From a virus: DNA of 25,401 bases. Made by a program: the position numbers and the translations under genes. This document shows, one piece after another, positions 13,469 through 23,700 of the stretch. Below the pieces are notes generated by a model. The model saw only the letters and a list, made by a program, of their open reading frames with translations, was not told the DNA's origin and ran no database searches. Location: IMG/VR virus record IMGVR_UViG_3300042455_000345, positions 1 to 25,401 of that record; one strand, 5' to 3'. Within the stretch, counting starts at the first letter, position 1; the number at the start of each line of letters is the position of its first letter.

Positions 13469-15220
13469 TTATGTTGTACGTTTAGCTGAAGCGAACACCG
13501 ACACTACGTTGGCGTATGATGAATATATATCTAGTTTATCACCAGAGTACAAATATTTTGGTGCCTCACATAACTCGATTGTGGAGTTCGCAGGTAAAAT
13601 AATGTCTTTGGCAATGTAACCTTGTATCGTATTGCTTGAGTTTGTCCAGATAATACTGATTGCGTGGTTACCAAATGCAGTATCTTGATTAACAATTTTG
13701 ATACTCTCAATAACTGCTGGACTACCTGTTGCAGTATAAAGTGTGGAGTAACCTGTACCAGCCAATGCAGTTGCTCTATCAAACGAAGACAACGCAGTAG
13801 TTTCATATACAATAGTTACGTGTGCATTAGAGTTTGCAGCTGCACCATTGACAAACGACTGCATTTTGATAATGTCATTTGCCTTAACAACTTGTGGTTT
13901 CTTCAACATTTCTACAGAAGAACGAGATGGAATTGGAATATTTCTGAACATCGAAACGTTTGCAGAAGAACCTGTTGGTGTAAAGTCAGCAGTAACAGTC
14001 ACGGCAGCATTAACATCTGGACCAATGTTTGTTACATAGATCGAATAGATTGTCGCATTGGCAGAGAACACTACAGCGTTTGCCAAAGAACTTGTAACTG
14101 CATAACCAGTTGCTACGTTGATTGCAGAGTTGAATAGTCCTGAACCACCGCCTGTGTTAGCCTTGGCATATGCAGAGTTGGCATATGAACTGGCTGCATT
14201 GGAAGCTTGGAAAGCACCGTTCGCATATGAAGACGCAGAAGTACCGTTATTAAATGCAGAGTTTGCCTGTGTAAAAGCACCATTAGCATATGAACTTGCA
14301 GAGTTAGCAACACCATATGCAGCATTGGCATATTCACCGGCCGTTACTGCACGTTGATCGGCTGTTGCTGCATTTGTTGTAGCAGTATTAGCAACACCAA
14401 AAGCACCATTGGCATAAGACGATGCTGAGTTGGCAGCTGCTCGAACCCATGTATCTACTGAATTGTTGGCTGCCGTGAAAGCAGCATTAGCATGAGTGTA
14501 CGCAACGTTTGTGTGATTAATTGGATCGTAACCACGGATAGTTGCTACATCAGTAATCAAGTTGGCCGTTAAGTTAGCAATTCTAAATGTGGCATGACCT
14601 GTGTCGATATACGGAGATGCATCTGGTTCTGGATCGTAGTTATAAAAGAACTTCCAAGTACCATCAGTTGCATCACGGAACATACCTGTGTGGTGATAAG
14701 CACCATCATTATAATTACCTGCAAATCCAAGGTCTGGATTGGCAACAGTATTATTTGCGTTCAGATAAATCATATTATCTTCAACGTTTAGATTTGTTGC
14801 ATCAACGTTGAACACATTACCAGAAACACTCAAGTTACCAGTGACAACAACGTCACCAGAAATAGTGCCGCCAGAAGCAGAGAACTTGGCATTAGCCGCA
14901 GCAAAAGCCGCATTAGCATAGGCACCAGATGTTACAGCACGTTGGTCGGCCGTAGTTGCATTTGTCGCAGCTGTGTTTGCCGTTGAGTATGCAGAGTTAG
15001 CATATGAACCAGCAGATGATGAACCAGTTGATGTAGCATTGGCAGCATCAAATGCCGCTTGAGTGTGATTAGCACGTGCAAGAGGAATACCACCAGCAGA
15101 AGCACCATCGTGTACAACAACGACTTTCTTATCGGTATCTACTGTAATCTCACCAGCTGCGCCAGTAAAGGTAGACGTTTGTACAGTACTACCTCTTCTT
15201 AATTGTATCTGTGTTGGCAT
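13469..15220 (-). CDS. Tail fibre with LRRG N-terminal motif, YANSAY repeats and two C-terminal beta domains
   Basis: Residues 1-50 of this 583-aa protein (MPTQIQLRRGST ... AAGEITVDTDKKVVVVHDG) form the well-known phage fibre N-terminal motif, IxLRRG...GEIxxDTD...xVxxHDG. Residues about 51-112 and 238-362 are Ala/Asn/Tyr-rich repeats of the type SYANSAYxxANT, likely a trimeric fibrous shaft. Residues 117-195 hold a GGTISGDVVVTGNLSVSG cassette related to two cassettes in the giant fibre. Residues about 365-583 are two beta-rich domains with a common pattern (hydrophobic SI-x-V-x-N ... IP-x-P-x-x-SS-x-E ... GD-x-hydrophobic), also resembling the 119-aa protein at 20392-20751. AAGGA lies about 8-12 bases before the ATG and a late-promoter-like box precedes it. 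Confidence 0.85.
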   Translation of the reverse strand: MPTQIQLRRGSTVQTSTFTGAAGEITVDTDKKVVVVHDGASAGGIPLARANHTQAAFDAANATSTGSSSAGSYANSAYSTANTAATNATTADQRAVTSGAYANAAFAAANAKFSASGGTISGDVVVTGNLSVSGNVFNVDATNLNVEDNMIYLNANNTVANPDLGFAGNYNDGAYHHTGMFRDATDGTWKFFYNYDPEPDASPYIDTGHATFRIANLTANLITDVATIRGYDPINHTNVAYTHANAAFTAANNSVDTWVRAAANSASSYANGAFGVANTATTNAATADQRAVTAGEYANAAYGVANSASSYANGAFTQANSAFNNGTSASSYANGAFQASNAASSYANSAYAKANTGGGSGLFNSAINVATGYAVTSSLANAVVFSANATIYSIYVTNIGPDVNAAVTVTADFTPTGSSANVSMFRNIPIPSRSSVEMLKKPQVVKANDIIKMQSFVNGAAANSNAHVTIVYETTALSSFDRATALAGTGYSTLYTATGSPAVIESIKIVNQDTAFGNHAISIIWTNSSNTIQGYIAKDIILPANSTIELCEAPKYLYSGDKLDIYSSYANVVSVFASAKRTT

Positions 15221-15243
15221 TTAAAAGTCCTTTTTTTATATTC

Positions 15244-15251
15244 TATTTATG
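15244..15251 (-). promoter_or_regulatory. Late-promoter-like box CATAAATA upstream of the 583-aa fibre gene
   Basis: The minus-strand sequence CATAAATA lies 23 bases before the ATG and directly after the 94-aa gene. It is the same octamer as at 2935-2942. Confidence 0.58.
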
Positions 15252-15252
15252 T

Positions 15253-15537
15253 TTAGAGTGGCCCAAGGTCCACTACTAGGAAGAAATTTGCTGGTGATGT
15301 AGGTTCAGTCTTTAAATCATATATGACAACGGTTTCTTCATCTAAAGTACCTACAGCCGGTAAAACGGAACCATAGTCTCCGGTTGGAAAATAATTGCTA
15401 GCTGCAGTTGCAGCATCATTCGTTGCGGTGTTTGCTTGTACGTATGCTGAGTTTGCAATTGCGAATACTGAGGTGACCAATGAGGAGAAGTCATTAGCTG
15501 AGTTTAAGTTTTCTGGTTGTATTTTTGTTAGTGCCAT
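15253..15537 (-). CDS. 94-aa fibre-associated protein
   Basis: The small protein opens MALTKIQPENLNSANDFSSL. It then has a single Ala/Asn-rich unit like the fibre repeats (ANSAYVQANTATNDAATAA at about 29-47) and a C-terminal part with GTLDEETVVIYDLKTEP and a hydrophobic end FFLVVDLGPL. It sits between the LamG protein and the 583-aa fibre and is probably a virion component or a short fibre part. There is no good ribosome site before its only ATG, and a CATAAATA box begins four bases upstream of that ATG, so the start is somewhat uncertain. No specific function is recognised. Confidence 0.75.
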   Translation of the reverse strand: MALTKIQPENLNSANDFSSLVTSVFAIANSAYVQANTATNDAATAASNYFPTGDYGSVLPAVGTLDEETVVIYDLKTEPTSPANFFLVVDLGPL

Positions 15538-15541
15538 GTAC

Positions 15542-15549
15542 TATTTATG
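15542..15549 (-). promoter_or_regulatory. Late-promoter-like box CATAAATA next to the 94-aa gene start
   Basis: This has the same octamer as the other boxes, but it ends four bases before the ATG. A transcript from it would begin at or within the start codon, so it may be leaderless, inactive for this gene, or chance. Confidence 0.35.
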
Positions 15550-15598
15550 CTTATTTGGTTTTAAATTTTAGAGGTGATACCGTAAAGTTTTATTGTTA

Positions 15599-15606
15599 TA
15601 TTTATC
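15599..15606 (-). promoter_or_regulatory. Late-promoter-like box GATAAATA upstream of the 94-aa gene
   Basis: The minus-strand GATAAATA directly follows the stop of the LamG gene and is 61 bases upstream of the 94-aa gene ATG. With the box at 15542-15549 it accounts for most of what is recognisable in the 70-base gap, the longest in the window. Confidence 0.5.
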
Positions 15607-15607
15607 T

Positions 15608-18600
15608 TTACTTGATTTTAAATGATCCGGCCGGCGGTGAAAAGTTGGCGGTGTACCGAGCATAACCTTTGGTGATGCGTAGGTCATCTATGTAACCATT
15701 AAGCCTTCTGTCATTTCCAGAAGATTTACCAACAAGTAAAGGCCCGACTGGAGTGTAAGTGTTTGTATTTCCGGAATTTGAACCTATTTGTACGCCATCA
15801 ACAAATGCTCTTGCTATTCCGTTATTGCGGGTAAATGCAATGTGATACCAAACATTAGCGGTAGGCGTCCATGATGAAAATATGCTATCCCATGATAGGT
15901 CAATTCTGCCAATGCGTAATGTCGATCCCGTATACGAAAAGTCCATACTGCCCTGATTAGTGCCGCCGACAAAACCGCCTTCCGCTACAGGCGAATTCCA
16001 ATACGCCCACAATTCAACTGTAAAATCACCTGTGCCAAAGCGAAGATTTGTAATATTTGGAACAGACAACCAATCTGTTGAGCCATTAAAACTCATACTA
16101 GTACCGCCGAACTTACTTATTGATGTACTTAGTTTTGCATCACCGACAGTTTCCATGTTATTCATCATTGCGGCATCGTAGATACCAGCACTGGTCATAT
16201 TGGTTAGTAATACTGTATTTTGTACTGCTGTTAGTGTTTGTGCTGGCGGTACAAAGTTAGATTTATATAGTGCTGTGCCTTTAATTACTCGCAAATCAGA
16301 TATATAACCAAGCATATAGCCTGAGGCCGCAAATCCAACTCGCCCAATAATACCATTATTTTGTGTAATGTTAAAACTTGGTGTTGCAGTACCACCACTT
16401 ACACCATTTATATATCCAGTAAGTGTTGTTCCGTTATAGACCCATGCAACATGATTCCATGTGTTAGCTGTAATTGCAGTTGAAGTAAGAAGATTATTTG
16501 AACTTCCAGAGTAATACAATTTACCATCAGACCAAATATTACAACCTATGCCAGCAGTAGATGCACCACTTCTTGTGTCAAAAAGAAGAATTTCTTGGAG
16601 TGTTGTTACATATACCCATGCTTCAACAGTCCATGATCCAGTTCCAAATGCATATGCCGGTTTTGCACCTGCATCTAGATAATCTCCAGTACCATCAAAG
16701 TATCCACTACCGCCTATTGTACTTACTGTATAACCTTCTGTAGTTGCACTAGTAAAACCGAATGGGTTTTGTTGTGTTGGCTGACTATTACCAAATGCAG
16801 ATATAGTAAAGTTGTTTGTACTGTTATCTATAAATGTTGGTGATTGTAATGTTAACAGGGATGTGTTTGCTATAGCGGTTAGTGGTGTTGTAGGAACAGT
16901 GATTGATGTATTGCTCACTCCATAGACATCAGACCTCACAAATCTAAATTGCGATATGTACCCCGTAAAATACTTATTTGCTGTCACTGTGTCCCAGCCA
17001 ATATAAAAAAGAGAAGTTACAGCAAAAGTATCTGTAACTGTTCCATTTGCAACCCTGGTTCCATTCAACCAAATACTAGTTTGATTTGTTCCAGTACTAG
17101 CCCGTCCCACAACAATATGATTCCACGCATTAACTGTAGGAAGTGTAGTTGTAGTTAACCTATATGCAACACCACTAGATGCTAATCCCCAAGCAGTAGA
17201 ACTTTGGTAAGCAATTGCGATTCCACCATTTCCAGGGGTTGATGAACACAAAATCGTATCTGTTATACCGGCTGCTGTGTAATAAAACCATCCTTCTAAT
17301 GTAAACGCTGGTCCGTACATCAGAGCATTACTTGCAACTTGTAAATAATCCCCAGTACCATCAAAGTATCCACTATAACTTGTTGGTGTTACTGATGATG
17401 GATTGAATGGACTAAAACGCTGTACTGAAACATCTCCGTTCTTTGTAATAGCAAAGTTGTTTATACTAGTATCTACTATACGATTACTTTGGCAAGTCAA
17501 CAAAGATGTACCAGAAATTGCCGTAAGGGGTGCAATTGGTGGTGTAAGACTGGCTGATGTTGCGTCATATCCTGAAGGGAGTGAACCTTTGGTCATTCTA
17601 TAATTACTCATGTAACCCAATATAGGATTACCACCACGAGCTTGACCAACAAATTTAGTTGCTGTTGATGTAATATCTGTTGTGCAAGCAGTAGATGAAA
17701 CAGCGCCTACTCCATTGAGATATAAACGAATCACGTTGCTATTTCTAACTACAGCAACATGATTCCATGTATTAAGTCCTAGTGTGCCACCAGTTATTGT
17801 TGTTCCTCCGGTGCCATTCCAAATAAAAGATAACACTAAAGCGTCAGTTACAAATAATGTATATCCATCTGTGCTCGGAGTTCCTTTACCATTGATACCT
17901 TGATTGTTACCTGTTGTACCTGTAAGATATACCCATGCTTCCATGACGAAATCTTGTGTTCCTGGATTTAAATTTGCATTGTCAGCTAAAGAAAGATAAT
18001 CTCCAGTACCATCAAAGAAATTACTCCAGTTACCACCATAAGGACTAAATGTACCTTGAGTTGCATTACCATATCTGTCTATTAAAAAGTTATTTGTACT
18101 GTTATCTAAAAACAGATTGTTGTTTACTGGTTGATTGTTTTGTAATGTTAATAAACTTGTATTTGCAATTGCTGTTAGTGGTGCTGTAGGTGGTGTGAAT
18201 GCGGCTGTGTATATTGCTGTACCTTTGACCACACGAAGATCGGATATGTACCCTATCATCATGTTACCTGACCCAGCATATGCCGAACCTATAAAACCAT
18301 TTTGTTGAGAAAAATTTGTTGATACTGTACCAGACCCAACCGACACACCATTTAACCAAAGATTTACAGTTGTGCCGCTTCTAGTTACTGCAACATGATT
18401 CCAAGTATTTACTAACAATGCAGTTGTTGCTGTAACTACCGGAGCATTGGTGTAGAAGGATAACATTCCTGAACCAGTTATATAAAAAAGAACACCAGTA
18501 TCCGGTGCGCCAGCTGTTCTTGTGTCAAACACAGCGCAGGTACCAGTATAATTTATTACGGATACCCAAGCTTCAATAGTAAAATTACCAGTACCAAAAG

Positions 18601-20392
18601 CAAATGCTGCATTACTTGTTGATGATAAATAATCTCCCGTACCATCAAAGTAAGCACTACCATATGTACTATAACTACTGTTTGGTACGAAAGGGTCAAA
18701 TCCTTGTACAGAAACATCACCAGTTCGTGTGATCGTAAAATTGTTAGAGCTATTGTCTTTAAACCGACCAGCTTGGCAGGTTAATAAACTTGTATTTGTT
18801 ATTGCGGTTAGCGGTGTTGTGCTTGGAGTAAAGTTTGATGTGTATACCGCAGTACCTTTAACAATACGCAAGTTTGATATGTAACCAGTGTAGTAAGTTG
18901 CCTGTGCACCACCGATATTTAAAGTAGATCCTGATGGAGCTTGTGGAGTACCAGATTTTGCAACAGAAAATGCTTCTATTCCATTAATATAACCTTTCAT
19001 TATACCTGTTGAGTTAGTATAAACCATTGCTATATGGTTCCATGCATTCGCAGTCACTGTTATTGAACTAACAGCATTAGTTACAAGACCACCATTATAG
19101 TAATAAAAATATACATTACCCGCTACGTTAGTACCAAATGCCCAATAAGTTGCATCTGATGTTGGTGTGCCGTATGCAATTTGAAGAGGTAAAGCGTTTA
19201 TAGTAGATACTTTTGGCGTAATAACATAAGTCCACATTTCAATAGTATAATCTGCATTAAACCATTCAACAGTTGATGCACTAAAGGGTGCCGTCAAATA
19301 ATCACCAGTACCATCAAAATAGTTACTATAATATCCTAGTTCATATGGATTAGCATTGTTTGGTCTAGTATTACCAAAAATACTTACTGCAAAGTTATTT
19401 GTACTAGCATCATCCACAAATGTCGTACTTGCACCAGGTATCAATAATGTATTGTATTTCCAGAAAGCATCTGCAAGTTGTACAACCCAAGAAACAAAAC
19501 GAGTCGCAGTTCTTCCTGTTTGAGTTGCAGTAGCAGTAATTGCCGTATAAACTGTTTCTTCAACTGTTGGTGTTCCAAAGATTGTATTACCAGACAAAGA
19601 TACACCAGTTGGCAGTGTGTTGGCTGCAAATGTAACCGCTGAGTTTGAATTAGCAGAACTTGTTGCACTCAATGCCACATTAGACATTGCAACACCACCA
19701 TCCAATGCGTATACTGTATTGTTTGCTAAACTAAAAGACAATACATCGGTATTAATTGTCAATGAAAATGCACGTGTCGAATCTTGTAATTGTCCGTCAG
19801 ATGCTTGAATAGTAAATGAATATGTTGTACTAGAACCATCAACTGGTGCAGTACCTGTGATTGTTCCGTTTGAATTAATATTTGCGCCAGCTGGTAATGT
19901 TCCTGATAACAATGTGTATGTGATCGGTGCATCACCAGTTGCAACAACGGCAGTATTGATGTTTGCAGTTTCGTAGATTGTACCTAATGTTCCTGCAGTT
20001 GTTGTGAATGTTGGTAGTCCAGAATAAACTAAACCAGACAATAAAATACCCGTACCACCATTACTGTTAGTGACATAGATTGTGTAACTACCAGAACTGA
20101 GTGCTGGTGCTGTAAATGCCAATCTACCTTGGTCAATGAATGTTACTGAACCAATTGTTGTGGCACCAACTTGAACTGTGGCACCAGGAGCAAAACCTGA
20201 ACCATTAATAACAATCGTTTGACCACCAGCAGTATCAACGGCAGTGTCATCCAGTGGAACATAAGAAACATCAGTAACCGAAAACGAAGTTACTGTTGGA
20301 ACAAGAAAACTCTTTTGGTTAAACTGTTCGGCTGTTGATAAAAAACCAACACCGTCTTTTGCTCTTTTACCACGAACACCAGCATTAAACAT
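15608..20392 (-). CDS. Giant LamG-domain virion protein (IPT/TIG, Ig-like, six LamG domains)
   Basis: The 1594-aa protein is probably a carbohydrate-binding surface fibre. Residues 1-31 form a short N-terminal anchor (RGKRAKDGVGFLSTAEQFNQ). Residues about 32-125 are an IPT/TIG-like domain (GGQTIVINGSGFAPGATVQVG). Residues about 126-310 are two putative-Ig (He_PIG-like) domains (LSGTLPAGANINSNGTITGT). Six concanavalin-A/LamG-type units follow, five of which open with FDGTGDYL near residues 363, 584, 794, 1012 and 1236, and the sixth with FNGSTDWL near 1434. Each has the NTWNHVA, LNGV and GYISDLRVVKGTAIY hallmarks. The unit period is about 200-224 residues. LamG domains of this kind usually bind glycans. 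Its ATG overlaps the stop of the 119-aa gene (TAATG). No catalytic site or signal peptide is visible. Confidence 0.9.
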   Translation of the reverse strand: MFNAGVRGKRAKDGVGFLSTAEQFNQKSFLVPTVTSFSVTDVSYVPLDDTAVDTAGGQTIVINGSGFAPGATVQVGATTIGSVTFIDQGRLAFTAPALSSGSYTIYVTNSNGGTGILLSGLVYSGLPTFTTTAGTLGTIYETANINTAVVATGDAPITYTLLSGTLPAGANINSNGTITGTAPVDGSSTTYSFTIQASDGQLQDSTRAFSLTINTDVLSFSLANNTVYALDGGVAMSNVALSATSSANSNSAVTFAANTLPTGVSLSGNTIFGTPTVEETVYTAITATATQTGRTATRFVSWVVQLADAFWKYNTLLIPGASTTFVDDASTNNFAVSIFGNTRPNNANPYELGYYSNYFDGTGDYLTAPFSASTVEWFNADYTIEMWTYVITPKVSTINALPLQIAYGTPTSDATYWAFGTNVAGNVYFYYYNGGLVTNAVSSITVTANAWNHIAMVYTNSTGIMKGYINGIEAFSVAKSGTPQAPSGSTLNIGGAQATYYTGYISNLRIVKGTAVYTSNFTPSTTPLTAITNTSLLTCQAGRFKDNSSNNFTITRTGDVSVQGFDPFVPNSSYSTYGSAYFDGTGDYLSSTSNAAFAFGTGNFTIEAWVSVINYTGTCAVFDTRTAGAPDTGVLFYITGSGMLSFYTNAPVVTATTALLVNTWNHVAVTRSGTTVNLWLNGVSVGSGTVSTNFSQQNGFIGSAYAGSGNMMIGYISDLRVVKGTAIYTAAFTPPTAPLTAIANTSLLTLQNNQPVNNNLFLDNSTNNFLIDRYGNATQGTFSPYGGNWSNFFDGTGDYLSLADNANLNPGTQDFVMEAWVYLTGTTGNNQGINGKGTPSTDGYTLFVTDALVLSFIWNGTGGTTITGGTLGLNTWNHVAVVRNSNVIRLYLNGVGAVSSTACTTDITSTATKFVGQARGGNPILGYMSNYRMTKGSLPSGYDATSASLTPPIAPLTAISGTSLLTCQSNRIVDTSINNFAITKNGDVSVQRFSPFNPSSVTPTSYSGYFDGTGDYLQVASNALMYGPAFTLEGWFYYTAAGITDTILCSSTPGNGGIAIAYQSSTAWGLASSGVAYRLTTTTLPTVNAWNHIVVGRASTGTNQTSIWLNGTRVANGTVTDTFAVTSLFYIGWDTVTANKYFTGYISQFRFVRSDVYGVSNTSITVPTTPLTAIANTSLLTLQSPTFIDNSTNNFTISAFGNSQPTQQNPFGFTSATTEGYTVSTIGGSGYFDGTGDYLDAGAKPAYAFGTGSWTVEAWVYVTTLQEILLFDTRSGASTAGIGCNIWSDGKLYYSGSSNNLLTSTAITANTWNHVAWVYNGTTLTGYINGVSGGTATPSFNITQNNGIIGRVGFAASGYMLGYISDLRVIKGTALYKSNFVPPAQTLTAVQNTVLLTNMTSAGIYDAAMMNNMETVGDAKLSTSISKFGGTSMSFNGSTDWLSVPNITNLRFGTGDFTVELWAYWNSPVAEGGFVGGTNQGSMDFSYTGSTLRIGRIDLSWDSIFSSWTPTANVWYHIAFTRNNGIARAFVDGVQIGSNSGNTNTYTPVGPLLVGKSSGNDRRLNGYIDDLRITKGYARYTANFSPPAGSFKIK

Positions 20393-20751
20393 TAAGAAAT
20401 CTCCTCAAATGAACACACAGCTTGAAGTCTGCTGTTATTGCCAGCGGTCAAACGTAGTGCATCACCCTCCATTAAGTAGAGTGCCAATGTTTTATCGATT
20501 GCAGTGAATGAACTGTCAGCGGCAACAGAAACGGTATTGACAATTTTATATGATGTTGAGTCTCGATATAAGTCAACAGTAATGTCAGATGCATTTGTAC
20601 CATCAACGTTAGCAATAATCAAACAGTTAATCTTATAAACTTTACCACTACTGGAACCATTCTCAACAATCGCAGTTGCAGCTGTGGTTACTGATTGAAC
20701 AGTTGTGTTTCCGTTAATTGTCGTTACCGCTACTATGTTCGGGTTTGCCAT
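20392..20751 (-). CDS. 119-aa beta-rich virion protein, single fibre-tip-like domain
   Basis: The short protein MANPNIVAVTTINGNTTVQS continues with KVYKINCLIIANVDGTNASDITVDL, an acidic loop and LALYLMEGDALRLTAGNN. The pattern of paired strands and the GD-x-hydrophobic turn resemble each of the two C-terminal domains of the 583-aa fibre, and similar short proteins occur beside fibre genes of aquatic T4-like phages. I infer a structural component rather than an enzyme. AAGGA about 8 bases upstream supports the ATG at 20749-20751. It is coupled to the LamG gene by TAATG. Confidence 0.8.
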   Translation of the reverse strand: MANPNIVAVTTINGNTTVQSVTTAATAIVENGSSSGKVYKINCLIIANVDGTNASDITVDLYRDSTSYKIVNTVSVAADSSFTAIDKTLALYLMEGDALRLTAGNNSRLQAVCSFEEIS

Positions 20752-20760
20752 TTTATTTCC

Positions 20761-23700
20761 TTAGAATCCAAATACTATTGCCATTGCAATAGCTTTACCA
20801 GTTGACGCTTTTGTGTTTGCAGTACTAAATGCAGAGTTAGCTTGTATGTAGGCTGAGTTGGCATACGAAGCTGCAACAGATGCATCATCACTGCCATAAG
20901 ACAATTCTCTAATCTGAACTTTTGTACCAGTTGTTGGTGCAGCTGCAAATGTTAATGTTGTTCCAGTCAATGTGTAATCGGTGATTGGTGTCTGTACAAT
21001 ACCATTCTCCATTACCATGACACTATTTGCAGATGTTCTTGCTGAGACTGTGTAGTTTACAGTTGTTCCGTCACCAGTATAGTTTCTAGTTTGATATTGA
21101 CCAGAACCTTGTTGGCCACCATAGAAAGTAGAAACATCAATCGCAACACCAGTATCAGGTGCGGCAGAGAATGTCAATATGTTACTACTGACATTGTATG
21201 CAGACTTGTGTTGTGAGATACCATCTAGTGTAACGATGGTGAAGTTTTCATTGAATGGAGTTGCACTCAGTGTGAATGCTGTGTTTGATCCATCACCAGT
21301 GAAACTATCAACGGCAACATTTAACGACAGAGAAGTGTTTGCTTGTATGAATGCGGCGTTAGCAGTATTTCTGGCATATGTGTCAGTACCTGCACCGCCA
21401 GTATTAGCAGCTGCAAAGGCTGCATTAGCTTGGATGAATGCAGCATTAGCAGTATCTCTGGCATATGTGTCAGTACCTGCGCCGCCGCCTGTGTTAGCCA
21501 CGGCAAAGGCTGCATTTGCATGAATGTATGCTGAGTTAGCTTGTCCTCTAGCAAACGCATCTGTTCCTGCACCGCCACCAGTATTAGCAACCGCAAATGC
21601 CGCATTTGCATGTAGATATGCCGCATTTGCATATACACTTGCAGAGTTAGCAGTACCAATTGCAATGAAGTTTACAGAAGCATTAGCAGTTGCAAAGGCT
21701 GAGTTAGCATATGAACCAGATGTTACTGCTTTCTGGTCAGACGTATTGGCTGCCAAGTAAGCTGAGTTAGCATATAAAGATGCAGCATTGGCGGTACCAA
21801 TTGCAAGAAAGTTTACAGAAGAATTGGCAGCTGCGAAGGCTGCATTTGCATGAATAGAAGCTAATGCAGTATTAGATGCAACAGAAGAAACGGGTTGTTG
21901 AATAACAATGTTACCAACCATACCTGAGTGTGCTTGACATTGATACACATAAGTTGAACCTGCCAGATCAAAAGGAACTTTCCAATAGAGAGTACCATCT
22001 ATTTGAGCTTGTGCGCTAGAACTTGTTGATACTACACCACCAGTACTAACGTGTGTTAAACCTGTGTCGTAATTAGAACCTCCTGACGACACCCGTATCA
22101 TAAACGGATGACCAGTTACATTATTTAAAAGAAATGCTATTGTTTCACCAGCTGAAACATATATCGCAGGATTGTTTCCTGTATATTGATCTATTAAGTA
22201 AGCACTTGCGCCTGAGTTTGTTACTGTAAGTTTAGTGACAGCACTTGTGTAATTGGAGTTAGCTTGCGTGTAAGCAGAGTTGGAATAAGAACTTGCGGCA
22301 TTTGCGGTAGTTAATGCTAAGTTTGCTGTACCTAAGGCAATAAAATTAACTGATGCATTTGCGGCAAGATATGCGGAATTGGCGTAAGATTCAGAAGCTG
22401 CAGAAGCTATGTCACTATAGTTGGTACCATCATTTGTGAACGTCCACTTGTCTGTGGTTTCGTTCCAGAGTATCGATGTATTTGTAGAACTTCCACGTGC
22501 AACTTCGAAACCGGCATTCTCTGTTGGCGCAGTTGCCATTGGAATGTCAGCGTTCAAGGTAATAATATTATCACCTAAAAGCACTGTTGTTGTATTTGCG
22601 TAAGTTGTCTGGCCAGTAATTGTCAAGTTACCAGTGATATTAACATCACCAGAGATTGTACCACCTGCAGAAGCAAACTTATTATTCGCTAATGTGTAAG
22701 CTGAGTTGGCGTAAGAACCTGATGTGACTGCTCTTTGATCTGCAATGTTAGCAGCTGCAAAAGCAGAGTTAGCATAGACACCAGATGTAACAGCTCTTTG
22801 ATCTGCAACGTTAGCGGCCAAGTATGCAGAGTTAGCGTATGAACTTGCGGCATTGGCAGCCAATCGAACCCATGAGTCAATCGCAGAACCAGAAGCAATG
22901 GTATTTGCAAATCCAAACGCCGCATTAGCCTGAATGTAGGCTGAGTTGGCATAAGAACCAGATGTTACTGCACGTTGGTCAGCAGTAGCTGCATTTGTTG
23001 TAGCAGTGTTAGATTGTACAAAAGCACCGTTTGCATAAGAACTGGCAGAGTTAGCAACACCAAATGCACCATTAGCATAACTAGAAGCACTGTTTGCGGC
23101 ATTTCTTACCCATGTATCGACCGCATTGTTAGCAGCTGCAAAAGCTGCATTAGCATATACACCAGCTGACACTGCGGTAGTGTTAGCGGTGTTGGCAGTA
23201 ATAAATGCACTGTTAGCATAATCACTAGCTGAGTTTGCAGCTGAACGAACCCAAGTATCTACAGAGTTGTTGGCAGCTGCAAAAGCTGCATTGGCATATA
23301 CGCCGGCACTTGTTGCCTTTTGGTCAGCAGTATTTGCTTGAATGAAAGAAGCGTTGGCGTAAGAACTTGCCGCATTAGCTGCGTTTCTTACCCATGTATC
23401 TACCGCATTATTGGCAGCTGCAAAAGCTGCGTTAGCATAAACACCAGCAGAATTTGCGGCCAAGTATGCAGAGTTAGCATAAGAACCGGAAGTATCTGTG
23501 GTGCCATAGTAAGTTACCACATCAATTGGCAAACCTACAGAAGGTGCTTCTGAGAAAGTAATTACATTGCCAGTTAATGTGTATGCAGACTTATGCTGAG
23601 TTACACCATTCAATGTAATTAATGTGTAGTTCTCACTTATTGGCGTTGTTGATAAAGTAAATGTTGTATTATTTCCATTAGCAACAAAAGAATCTAACGC

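Noticed and set aside
13664-14137. A 157-codon plus-strand open frame and other plus-strand frames across the fibres
   Set aside because: They run antisense to well-supported genes, with low-complexity Cys/His/Leu composition typical of shadows of repeat genes.
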